DNA from: Gemmataceae bacterium
GTDB lineage: Bacteria > Planctomycetota > Planctomycetia > Gemmatales > Gemmataceae
Assembly: GCA_022616435.1 (NCBI GenBank)
Contig: JAKEET010000011.1
Span: forward strand, 27,382 to 91,381
Length of the DNA stretch: 64,000 bases
Direction of reading: 5' to 3'
In this document: positions 33,697 through 41,900 of the stretch, piece by piece
How positions within the stretch are numbered: the stretch's first letter is position 1
Layout of the letters: every line of letters starts with the position of its first letter
Translations under genes and position numbers: made by a program
Notes under the pieces: generated by a model
The model's input: the letters and a program-made list of their open reading frames with translations, nothing else
Databases searched by the model: none
Told to the model about the DNA's origin: nothing

Positions 33697-34012
33697 ACAG
33701 TCTCGTTCACCGGCGGTAGGAAGGTTCCCAGTTTGTCCGGTCAGGTGGCAACCCAACCTACAGAACCATCGAGGGTACCGCGGCCGGCGCCCGCTGTCCA
33801 TGGACACTCGGGAAACGCAGGCCGGGAATGCTGGCAAATCCTTATGGGATATAGCGATTATAACGGAGGCCGCGGACGATAGCCATCATTGTTGTCACGT
33901 TCGCGGGGCGAAAACCGCCACTCTTTCTTCGTGGAATTCCGACGCGGCAGGGGTCACAATAGCCGCAGTCGCTACGGTAGTCGGCGGCCCATGATAAAGA
34001 AATGAGAACGAC
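33697..34012. other. Divergent intergenic region between gspE and the MFS gene
   Basis: Holds the promoter of the secretion operon (-10 at 33857-33862). Presumably also holds the promoter of the rightward transporter, for which I see no good match. No gene seen. Confidence 0.5.
33857..33862 (-). promoter_or_regulatory. -10 element of the type II secretion operon
   Basis: A perfect TATAAT on the minus strand. No good -35 stands at 17-18 bases (ATGGCT-like), so an activator or another sigma factor may help. The leader to the gspE ATG would be about 155 bases. Confidence 0.45.
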
Positions 34013-35161
34013 ATGGAATTGCTCCCCGCGATGATGGTGGCCGCCTTGCTGGTCGGCGGCATGGGCGTGGCCATCCTGGGGACGATCAAGGTGCCGTTCG
34101 CCCGGCGCCTGCAGATCGACGAAGCCAAGGTCGGCGGCCTGGTGTCGCTGTTCGGCTTCGCCATGATCCCGGCGATGCTCGTCGTCGGCTTCTTCACCGA
34201 CCAGGTGGACAAGGGCATCATCTTCATCGGCGGCCTGTCCCTCATCGTCCTGAGTCTCGTGGCGCTGGGGTGGGCGAAGGGCTACCTGGCCGCCCTGGCC
34301 GGCGTGCTGGTCTTCAGCATGGGTTGGTCGCTGTCAATCAACGTGGGCAACGTGCTGGTCATTCCCGCGTTCAGCCGGCACGCCCACGACGAGGCCTTCG
34401 CAAGCAACCTGGGCAACGTCTTCTTCGGGTTGGGCGCGTTCCTGACGCCGTTACTGGTGACGTGGCTGCTGCGCCAGACCTCGTTTCCCGCGACGTTGTG
34501 CGTGCTCGCCGGGCTGGCGTTGGTGCCGGTCGTGCTGGCCCTTCGCGTCGATTTCACGCCGTTCACGCCCGACGCCGCCGCCGCGGCCGTCGGCATCGAG
34601 TCGCTCCTGTCCGATCCGATTCTCTGGTTGTGCGGCTTCGCGTTGTTCTTCTACGGGCCGATGGAAGCCTCGCTCGCCGCCTGGACGACGACGTACCTGC
34701 GCGACCAGGGGGTCAAGGAATCGACGGCCGCGGGCATGCTGTCGGTGTTCTGGCTGAGCTTCATGGCGGCGCGGTTGATCACGGCGTTTGCGTTGCCGGC
34801 CGGCGCGGAACGGGGGCTCATCCTGGCGGCGGGCGCGGTCTCCGCGGGCATCCTGTTCGCGATGGTCTACAACCGCGGCGCCGCCACCGCGATGATGCTG
34901 GTCCATGCCTGCGGCCTGTTCTTCGGCCCGATCTTCCCGACGCTGATCGCCGTGCTGCTGGGCCATTTCCCGCCCCAGGCTCACGGCCGCGCCGTCGGCC
35001 TGCTGTTCGCCATCGGCGGCGTCGGCTGGACGATGATCCCGATCCTGATCGGCAGCTACGCCCAGCGCACGTCGTTGCAGCGAGCGCTGATCATCGTCGT
35101 CTTCGCCGCGGTGGGACTGAGCGCGGTGGCGGGGGCGCTGGTGTTCCTGGCCGCGTCATGA
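34013..35161 (+). CDS. MFS transporter
   Basis: The 382-residue protein starts at the ATG after AAATGAGAACG. Eleven to twelve hydrophobic segments are visible (for example MMVAALLVGGMGVAILG, GYLAALAGVLVFSMGWSLSI, LLVTWLLR, MLVHACGLFFGPIFPTLIAVLLG). The first loop carries a degenerate MFS motif A (VGFFTDQVDKG), and the second half has the matching SVFWLSFMAARLI region. The length is typical of 12-TM carriers. The substrate cannot be told; the fold resembles sugar or nitrate-type planctomycete MFS proteins only in general terms. It stands alone and is followed by a palindromic element and the ceramidase gene. Confidence 0.75.
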   Translation: MELLPAMMVAALLVGGMGVAILGTIKVPFARRLQIDEAKVGGLVSLFGFAMIPAMLVVGFFTDQVDKGIIFIGGLSLIVLSLVALGWAKGYLAALAGVLVFSMGWSLSINVGNVLVIPAFSRHAHDEAFASNLGNVFFGLGAFLTPLLVTWLLRQTSFPATLCVLAGLALVPVVLALRVDFTPFTPDAAAAAVGIESLLSDPILWLCGFALFFYGPMEASLAAWTTTYLRDQGVKESTAAGMLSVFWLSFMAARLITAFALPAGAERGLILAAGAVSAGILFAMVYNRGAATAMMLVHACGLFFGPIFPTLIAVLLGHFPPQAHGRAVGLLFAIGGVGWTMIPILIGSYAQRTSLQRALIIVVFAAVGLSAVAGALVFLAAS

Positions 35162-35198
35162 TTTCTATTGTTTGCCTCAACAGCGCCGACTAGCATAC

Positions 35199-35250
35199 TG
35201 TGGCGGTAAGTTTCAACCGCGGCGCAGCAAGTTGGAAACTTGCTGCCACA
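35199..35250. repeat. Palindromic element upstream of the ceramidase-like gene
   Basis: Outer arms TGTGGC.../...GCCACA and inner arms AGCAAGTT/AACTTGCT form a long imperfect hairpin between the MFS and ceramidase genes. Another repeat family, with the core TGTGGCAGCAAGTTTC. Confidence 0.65.
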
Positions 35251-35274
35251 CAGGCCCGCCGTGAGGGAAGCGCC

Positions 35275-36639
35275 ATGCGTTGGCTTGGTGTACTGTTCGT
35301 AGTCTCATCCTTGCATCCCGCCTTCCTCAACGCTCAGGAAGCGACGTGGAAAGCCGGCGTCGCCAAGACGATCATCACGCCCACGAAACCGATGTGGATG
35401 TCCGGCTACGGCGGCCGCACCAAGCCGGCCCAGGGCAAGGAGACCGAGCTGTGGGCCAAGGCGCTGGTGCTCGAGGACGCCAAGGGCCACACGGCCGTGC
35501 TGGTGACGCTCGACCTGGTCGGCATCGGCCGCGACATTTCCGCGCCGGTCTGCAAGCGGCTGCAGGACAAACACGGCCTCGACCGCGCCGCGATCATCCT
35601 GAGTTGTTCGCACACGCACTGCGGCCCGGTGGTCGGCGACAACCTGCGGGCCATGTACTTTCTCGACGCCGAGCAAGGACGCCTGGTCGATGAGTACACC
35701 GCGATGTTGCGGGCGAAGATCGACGAGGTGGTCGGCGCCGCGATGGCCGAGCGCCGGCCGGCGGTGTTGAGCTGGACCATCGGCACGTCGGGATTCGCGG
35801 TCAATCGCCGCACCAACAAGGAAGCCAAGGCGCCGGAGTTGATCGAGCGAGGCTTGCTGCAGGGCCCGGTCGATCACGATGTGCCGGTGCTGGCTGTCCG
35901 AGATCATGACGGCAAGCTGCGAGCGGTGGCGTTCGGCTACGCCTGCCACGCCACGGTCATGGACTATCTGAAATGGTCGGGGGACTATCCTGGTTTCGCA
36001 CAGATGGAGCTGGAGAAGTCGCATCCGGGAGCGGTGGCGTTGTTCTGGGCCGGCTGCGGCGGCGATCAGAATCCGCTGCCGCGCCGCCAGGTCGAGCTGG
36101 CCCGAAAGTACGGCAAGCAGCTCGCCCAGAGCGTCGACGCGGTCCTGGCGGCGAAGATGCAGCCGGTCGCCGGCGCGTGGATCGGCGCGTACCGCGAGAT
36201 CGATTTGACCTATCACGAGGTGCCCTCGCGCGACAAGCTCGTGCAGGATACGCTGAGCGACAACAAGTACGTGGCGAACCGGGCCAGGCATTTGCTGAAA
36301 GAGCTGGAAGCCAAGGGCTCGCTCCGCGGCACGTATCCCTACCCGGTGCAAGTCTGGCGGCTGGGCGACGAAATCACCTGGGTCGCGCTCGGCGGCGAAG
36401 TCGTCGTCGATTACGCGCTGCGCTTGAAGAGGGAGCTGACGCCCGGCAAGACCTGGGTGATGGCCTACGCCAACGACGTGATGGCCTACATCCCGTCGCT
36501 GCGGGTGCTCAAGGAAGGCGGCTACGAAGGCGGCGGCGCCATGATCTATTACGGGCTGCCGTCGATCTGGGGGCCGCGCGTCGAGGAGCTGATTGTCGAG
36601 AATGTGAAACAGATCGTGAAGCAGAGCGGCGCCCGTTGA
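35275..36639 (+). CDS. Neutral/alkaline non-lysosomal ceramidase family protein, exported
   Basis: 454 residues from the ATG at 35275 (GAGGGAAG upstream; the longer frame runs through a repeat). The signal peptide is MRWLGVLFVVSSLHPAFLNA. The family pattern (PF04734) follows: AGVAKTIITPTKPMWMSGYGGR near residue 27, ILSCSHTHCGP with the metal-binding H-T-H (about residue 112), FGYACHATVM and WAGCGGDQNP. These mark a zinc-dependent ceramidase-fold hydrolase; many bacterial members act on unknown amides. It is shorter than eukaryotic ceramidase and lacks the C-terminal Ig-like domain. The true substrate is open. It is probably periplasmic or secreted. No operon partner is evident. Confidence 0.8.
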   Translation: MRWLGVLFVVSSLHPAFLNAQEATWKAGVAKTIITPTKPMWMSGYGGRTKPAQGKETELWAKALVLEDAKGHTAVLVTLDLVGIGRDISAPVCKRLQDKHGLDRAAIILSCSHTHCGPVVGDNLRAMYFLDAEQGRLVDEYTAMLRAKIDEVVGAAMAERRPAVLSWTIGTSGFAVNRRTNKEAKAPELIERGLLQGPVDHDVPVLAVRDHDGKLRAVAFGYACHATVMDYLKWSGDYPGFAQMELEKSHPGAVALFWAGCGGDQNPLPRRQVELARKYGKQLAQSVDAVLAAKMQPVAGAWIGAYREIDLTYHEVPSRDKLVQDTLSDNKYVANRARHLLKELEAKGSLRGTYPYPVQVWRLGDEITWVALGGEVVVDYALRLKRELTPGKTWVMAYANDVMAYIPSLRVLKEGGYEGGGAMIYYGLPSIWGPRVEELIVENVKQIVKQSGAR

Positions 36640-36643
36640 CCCT

Positions 36644-36719
36644 GTGGCTTGCCGTTTAGCGCTCGCGGCAAACCTGCAGTGCAACGTCGGGTCGTGGCGA
36701 GCGCGAAACGGCAAGCCAC
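36644..36719. repeat. TGTGGCTTGCCGTTT-type palindromic element, copy 2
   Basis: Arms at 36644-36665 and 36697-36719 (gtggcttgccgttt and its complement). The element lies between convergent genes and its end forms the last base pair of the stop of the isocitrate-lyase-like gene (36719). Confidence 0.8.
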
Positions 36720-37594
36720 TATGATTCAGCCGGGGACTGGAGCCGGTCGCGCCAGCCGAGCACGTCGTTGAGGCCGAGCACATCTTTCACCTGCGCGAAC
36801 GTCAGCATCGACTCGGGATCGGCGTCGACGCGGCCCTTCGTGAGCAGATTCTGGATGAGCCGCTGGATGGCCACGCCGCACACGAGCAGGCTTTCGATGG
36901 GACACACGACGATCTTGTAGCCGAGCGCCTGCAGCTCATCCACGGTCAGGATCGGCGTGACGCCGCCGGTCAGCATGTTCACGAGCAGCGGGTGGGGCAC
37001 TTCCTTGGGAATGCGGCGCAGCTCGTCGATCGACTGGGGCGCTTCGATGAAGCAGACATCGGCCCCGGTCAGCCCGTAGCGCCGCGCCCGCTGGATGGCG
37101 CCGTCGATCCCTTCCACGGCCCGCGCGTCGGTGCGGGCGATGATCACGAAATCCGGATCGCGCCGCGCGGCCAGGGCGGCTTTGAGCTTGAGCGCCATCT
37201 CGTCGGCGGGGATCAGTTGCTTGCCTTCGAAGTGCCCGCAGCGCTTGGGCGTCACTTGATCTTCGAGCAGGATGCCCGCGGCCCCGGCCCGCTCGAACTC
37301 CTGCACCGTGCGGACGACGTTGTGCAAGTCGCCGTGCCCGGTGTCGCCGTCGGCGACGACCGGGATGGCGACGCGCTGCGCCATGCGCCGCACCGCGTCA
37401 GCCATCTCGGTCATGGTCAAGAGGCCGACGTCGGGCAGGCCGAGCAGGCTGGCGGTCGTGCCGAAGCCGCCGATGAAGACGGTTTCCAGTCCGGCCAGCT
37501 CGATCAGCCGCGCCGTGAAGACGTCGTGCGCCCCCAGGCTGCGGATGACGCCGGGCTGACGGAGCAAATCACGAAAACGGCGGGTGGTCGTCAT
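36719..37594 (-). CDS. Isocitrate lyase/PEP mutase superfamily enzyme
   Basis: 291 residues from the ATG at 37594 (AGGA upstream; an ATG at 37603 is also in frame). The TIM-barrel superfamily motifs are present: VFIGGFGTTASLLGLPD near residue 40, metal-site VVADGDTGHGD (80-90), the signature EDQVTPKRCGHFEGK (111-125) with the K-R-C-G-H catalytic loop, and ARTDARA. The family includes methylisocitrate lyase, oxaloacetate decarboxylase and phosphonate enzymes. The loop with Cys between Arg and Gly is the lyase type, so a C-C bond lyase acting on a 2-alkylmalate or isocitrate-like acid is likely. The gene is framed on both sides by copies of the same palindromic element. Confidence 0.8.
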   Translation of the reverse strand: MTTTRRFRDLLRQPGVIRSLGAHDVFTARLIELAGLETVFIGGFGTTASLLGLPDVGLLTMTEMADAVRRMAQRVAIPVVADGDTGHGDLHNVVRTVQEFERAGAAGILLEDQVTPKRCGHFEGKQLIPADEMALKLKAALAARRDPDFVIIARTDARAVEGIDGAIQRARRYGLTGADVCFIEAPQSIDELRRIPKEVPHPLLVNMLTGGVTPILTVDELQALGYKIVVCPIESLLVCGVAIQRLIQNLLTKGRVDADPESMLTFAQVKDVLGLNDVLGWRDRLQSPAES

Positions 37595-37606
37595 CGACAG
37601 CATCCT

Positions 37607-37681
37607 GTGGCTTGCCGTTTAGCGCTCGCGGCAAACCCGCAGGGCAACGCGGGTCATGGTGCACGCTCAACGGCAAGCCGC
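37607..37681. repeat. TGTGGCTTGCCGTTT-type palindromic element, copy 3
   Basis: Left arm 37607-37628 (tgtggcttgccgtttagcgctc) and right arm about 37662-37681. The element sits upstream of the isocitrate-lyase-like gene and touches the stop of the ThiF-like gene. Confidence 0.75.
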
Positions 37682-38487
37682 TATTTACTGTGCTTGGCGC
37701 AAACCGCACACTTCGGATCACGGCGCAACTGCATCGTGCGAAACTTCAGCGTCCGCAGATCGCCGATCAGCATGCGGCCGCGCAGCGCCTCGCCCAAACC
37801 CGGCTCGTCCAAACGTGCTTCGCCCGCGGATGGCGCGACTGGCGCGTCCAGGCCGGAGAGCACCTTGATGATCTCCATGGCGCCGAGACAGCCGGCGGTC
37901 CCGGCGACGGCGCCGAACACGGGAAAACGCCGCCGCCACGCCGGCGGTTCCTGGGGATAGAGGCACGCCAGGCACGGCGTCTGTCCGGGGATCACCGTCA
38001 GCAGCTGAATCTCCATTTCGTACATGGCGCAGTCGACCAGCGGCTTGCCCTGGCGCACGGCGGCCCGGTTCATCAGGAGCCGTTCGGCGAACAAGGGCGC
38101 GCAACTGGCGACCGCATCGGCGCGCCACACCAGCTCGTCGACGTTGTGCTCGTGGACGTTCTCGGCGACCGTCTCGATGTGGATCGACGGGTTGAATGCG
38201 CGCAGCCGGCGGGCGGCCTGTTCGACGCGCGATTGATCGACGCCGGCGTCGCTCATGAGCAGCTGGCGGTTGAGGTCATCGACGCGCAGGTTGCCGGCAT
38301 GGGCGAGGATGAGCTTGCCGACGCCGGCCGCCGCGAGCTCGTAGGCGAGCGTGCCGCCGACGCCGCCGATCCGCGAAATCAGGACGGTGGACGACCTGAG
38401 GCGCGCCTGGCCCTCTTCGCCGAAGCCGGCGGCGGAGAGCTGCCATTCGTAGCGGGCGCGGTCATCGGGGGTAAGAGGAGATTGCAT
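37681..38487 (-). CDS. ThiF/MoeB family E1-like adenylyltransferase
   Basis: 268 residues from the ATG at 38487. The Rossmann ATP site is ISRIGGVGGTLAYEL (residues about 37-51). The catalytic Asp-Asn-Arg segment reads VDDLNRQLLM, and two CxxC pairs (PCLACL, PKCAVCA at the C-terminus) form the structural zinc site of MoeB/ThiF proteins. Such enzymes adenylate the C-terminal Gly-Gly of a ubiquitin-like carrier. A MoaD-type carrier is encoded 150 bases upstream on the same strand, so the pair may supply sulfur for molybdopterin, thiamine or a related cofactor. The catalytic Cys of true E1 enzymes is not obvious. Another target is possible. Confidence 0.8.
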   Translation of the reverse strand: MQSPLTPDDRARYEWQLSAAGFGEEGQARLRSSTVLISRIGGVGGTLAYELAAAGVGKLILAHAGNLRVDDLNRQLLMSDAGVDQSRVEQAARRLRAFNPSIHIETVAENVHEHNVDELVWRADAVASCAPLFAERLLMNRAAVRQGKPLVDCAMYEMEIQLLTVIPGQTPCLACLYPQEPPAWRRRFPVFGAVAGTAGCLGAMEIIKVLSGLDAPVAPSAGEARLDEPGLGEALRGRMLIGDLRTLKFRTMQLRRDPKCAVCAKHSK

Positions 38488-38524
38488 CGATTCCAAGTCC
38501 AGATCGCAATCGTAGGTCGTATTG

Positions 38525-38596
38525 GAGCGTCGCGGCGTAAGCCCGACGTGTCTGGAGTCATCCTATCGAGCAGGTCGCGCTTACGCCGCGACGCTC
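38525..38596. repeat. Palindromic element GAGCGTCGCGGCGTAAGC
   Basis: Perfect 18-base arms (38525-38542 and 38579-38596) between the MoaD-like and ThiF-like genes. It could attenuate transcription between the two. Confidence 0.8.
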
Positions 38597-38634
38597 GCTC
38601 GTTTCAGATGACGATTCAGGATCAGGACCCGGCG

Positions 38635-38907
38635 CTACCCGCCCGCCATGGGCGCGAGGATGGTGACCGCATCGCCGTCGCGAAGGAGGCGGTCCAGATC
38701 TGCTTGGTCGTCGCCAACGGCGTACAAGAGCGTCCGCTGGGGTTGATCCGCGCCGTCGAGCGCCATGGCGCGGAAGGCGTCGCCGTGCCCCTGGACCAGG
38801 CGCTGGATGAGTTGCGCCAGCGTCGCGTCCGGTTCCATCATGACCGTCTCGCTGGCCACGCCGGCGGCGCGCCTGAGCTGCGCGAAATAATGCACGGTCA
38901 CTCGCAT
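38635..38907 (-). CDS. moaD: MoaD-type ubiquitin-like sulfur carrier
   Basis: 90 residues with the beta-grasp pattern MRVTVHYFAQLRRAAG, LAQLIQRLVQ, LLYAVGDDQADLDRLLRDGDAVTILAPMAGG. It ends in the required Gly-Gly. The acidic-to-hydrophobic run L-x-D-G-D-x-V-x-I/L-x-P-x-A-G-G is the MoaD signature (small subunit of molybdopterin synthase). Activation by the neighbouring ThiF/MoeB-like protein is a natural inference. No moaE is visible next to it. The ATG at 38907 is selected over the upstream open frame because the fold begins there. Confidence 0.85.
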   Translation of the reverse strand: MRVTVHYFAQLRRAAGVASETVMMEPDATLAQLIQRLVQGHGDAFRAMALDGADQPQRTLLYAVGDDQADLDRLLRDGDAVTILAPMAGG

Positions 38908-38982
38908 GGTGTTATCGTAGGGTGAGCGGCCAGCTGCCGCAACGATGCCACCCGGTTCGCTGCCGCGCGCTTTGCCAAACAA

Positions 38983-41900
38983 TCAGCGGCCGCCCTGTTC
39001 CTCCGCGATCACCTCGATGCCGCACAGGATCGTCGTGCGGTTCGTCGCCCGTGCGGACGGCGTCAGGCGCACCATCAGCACGTCCTCGACTTCAACCCCG
39101 GTCACTTCCTTGACCAGCGACCGCAGCGGGCCGCCCGCCTCCTTCACGATATCCAGGTTCGTGAGCGCCTCGCGCCCCTGGACTTCCACGTTGAACACGC
39201 GCCCCCCCGGTTCGATCGGCTCCGGCTCGGCGAAGACGAGCCGCACCGTGAACGTCCGCGGTCCGGGTTCCTTGTCGAGCTGGATGCTGATTTCCTCGAC
39301 GCCCCTGACCCCCGACGCCGCCACCCAGTTCCATGGGCCGCTGACCTGCGACGAATGGCGGCGGAACAGCTCCGGTTGTTCCGGCACGGTCGTCACGCGG
39401 ACCGCGGGGGAGGCGCCGCCGACGAACGGGTACTCCAGCCAGAGCGTGCCGTCGCCGGCCTTGCGGTCGCCGGGCGCGCCGAAGGCGAGGCCGAGCCGCC
39501 GCACCTGGCCCTTGAGGTCCCTGGTTCCGAAGAACGTCCACATCTCCGCCTCGGGCATGTGGACCATCGCGACCGACGTCTGATTCTGATAGGCGCAGGT
39601 GCAGGTGCGCGTGTATTCCGGGACAGTCAGCAAGCCGCCGGCGACGATCAGGTTGTTGGTGCAACTGGAGCGGAAGCCGCCGAAGTTGCCGGTGCCGCCG
39701 TCGTTGCACAGGTCAAAATAGCCGGCCGCTCCGGACCGGAACGTGAGCAGATGCTCGGACGCCGCGGGTGTGTTGCAGCCGTAGTTGCGCGTCCAGGTCC
39801 ACGGGACCAGCTCGCCGGTGATCGGATCGACGCGCTTCTTGACGGCGCCGGTGAGCAGGTCGCAGGCTCCCTGTCCTTGAAGGATCGTGTCGCCGTGGAT
39901 CATCGCCGGGCCGGTGTAGGCCTTGTCGTACCACAGCACCTGGCCGTCACCCGCGCGATAGGCGCGCATGCCGCGCGGCTCGTCGCGCAGGGTGTCGCGG
40001 GCCACGCGGCCGGCTTCGATCACGACGTCGTGCTTGGCCGAGTAACTGAGCCAGGTGCCGAAGACCTCGTCGGCGGCCTTCCACACGCCGTCGCCGGTCT
40101 TGAGATCGAGCGCGAGCAGGCGATAGGGGTGCGGCGGCTCTTCGTCCTTTTTCTTGAAGTCGGCGAGCTGGTCGCCGGAAAGTCGATCGACGACGTACAG
40201 CCTGCCCCCGCCCACGCAGATCGCGTTGTGCCGGAAGGCGTAGTTGGCGGCCCGCGACCAGAGCAGCGTGCCGGTGTGCCGGTTCAGGACGACGATATGC
40301 CGGCTCGCGGACAGGTTGTCGCGCGGCCCTTTGATCAGCTTCAGCACCTTGCTCAGGCTGCTCGACCGGACCGGCGCTGCGCCGGGCTCTTTGTCGTCGC
40401 CGGCCCGCGGATCGGTGATCGGCGGCGGCAGCGCCTTGGGATCGAACAAGGGGTCGGCGCCGCCGATCAGATAGTCGCCGGCAACGCTGACGTGTCCCCA
40501 GCGCGGCGTCTCGTGCATCCCGGGAAGGATCGGCAGCCGAAACTCGCCGATGATTTTTCCGGTCGCCGGGTCGAGCCGCAGACATTTCTTTTCATGGACG
40601 ACGTAGATCGTGTCCGAGGTGCACACGAAGTTGCTGCCGCTGGCATTCGCGCCCGGCTGATGGGAAAGGTTGTTGAAGAACCGGCCGACGCCGGGGATCT
40701 TCGTCTCCCACAACAGCCGGCCGGTGTAGATGTCGAGGGCGCGAATCAGATCGACGCCTTCGATGATCATCCGGCCGTCGATGACTTGCGGCTGCGGGCC
40801 GTGGCCGTGGCGCGGCAGGATGCCGTCGTGCGACGGCCCGCCGAACCAGAGGATGCCGAGCGGCGCCTTGACGAGCTGATCTTTCGAGACGCGGGTGTTG
40901 GCGGCGTCGGCGTGTTCGTGGGTCCAGTTGGCCGAGCCGGGGAGGGCGCCCGCGCGCGTCAGCACCGTGAACCCGTCTCGTGCCGTGAGCGTCGCGTTCG
41001 CGAGCTTGGCTTCGCGCAGCCTGTCCACGACCGTGTCGCGGCGGTCGTTGTCGAGGAAACAGGCGACGCCGCCGTACGGCCGCAAGGCCTCGTGCAACCT
41101 GGCGGCGAATGGCGGATCGTTCGGCAGCGATCCGGGATCCTCGCAGACCATCAGACTGGCGAGATACGGCGGCAGGGAAACCGAGGCCGGATCGGCGTGG
41201 ACGACGGCGATGCGCGTGCCGTACAGATCGGCGTCGGTCAGCCGGTCGCGCACGGCCTGGACGTTGCGGGCATCGGGTTCGACGGCGATGATGTGCAGCT
41301 TGCTCTGGCGCGCCAGCTCGGCGAGCAGTCCGCCGTCGCCGGCGCCCCAGACGACGCAGTAACCTTCGCGTTGATTGGTCGCCGCCAGAAGCGCGGACGC
41401 GCGCTCCACAACGCTCCGGGGTCTCGCAGACACCCCGTTTAGCGCACGCTTGTCGCCGCCGGCGCTCGTGGGCTCAGTCACCCGCCCCGTTCGCCCCTCA
41501 GCGCCAAAACAATAGATGCGCCCTTCGCGCGTCACCGCGAACAGGCGGTCCGCGGCGGCGACCAGACGCAGCACCTTGCCGTCCACGTCGGCGGACCAGC
41601 CGAGCGTCATCGTCCCCTCGTCCAGATCGACGTCGATGGCCTGCACTTTCCCCGTGGTCCCGAGGTACAGCCGCCGGCCGGCCTTGATGAGCGTCTCGGC
41701 GACCGGCGTCTTGCACGAGGCGATTTCGTCCATCGCCCAGCGCGTCGTCGTCCTGCTCTTGCCTCTCTTGTCCACCGATTCAACATCGTGGGCCTTCGCG
41801 CCTTGGAGGTCGAAGGCTCGGCACGCGCCCGCCGAGTAGGCGTAGACAACATCCGGAGTCAACGCCACCTGCTTGCCGACCTCGCCCAGGTATTTTTCGG

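Noticed and set aside
41410..41500. Repeat-derived insertion in the PQQ-propeller protein
   Set aside because: The text gtttagcgc...gctcgtgggctc resembles dispersed planctomycete repeats, but no clear palindrome arms or second copy are visible in this window, so I did not list it as a repeat.
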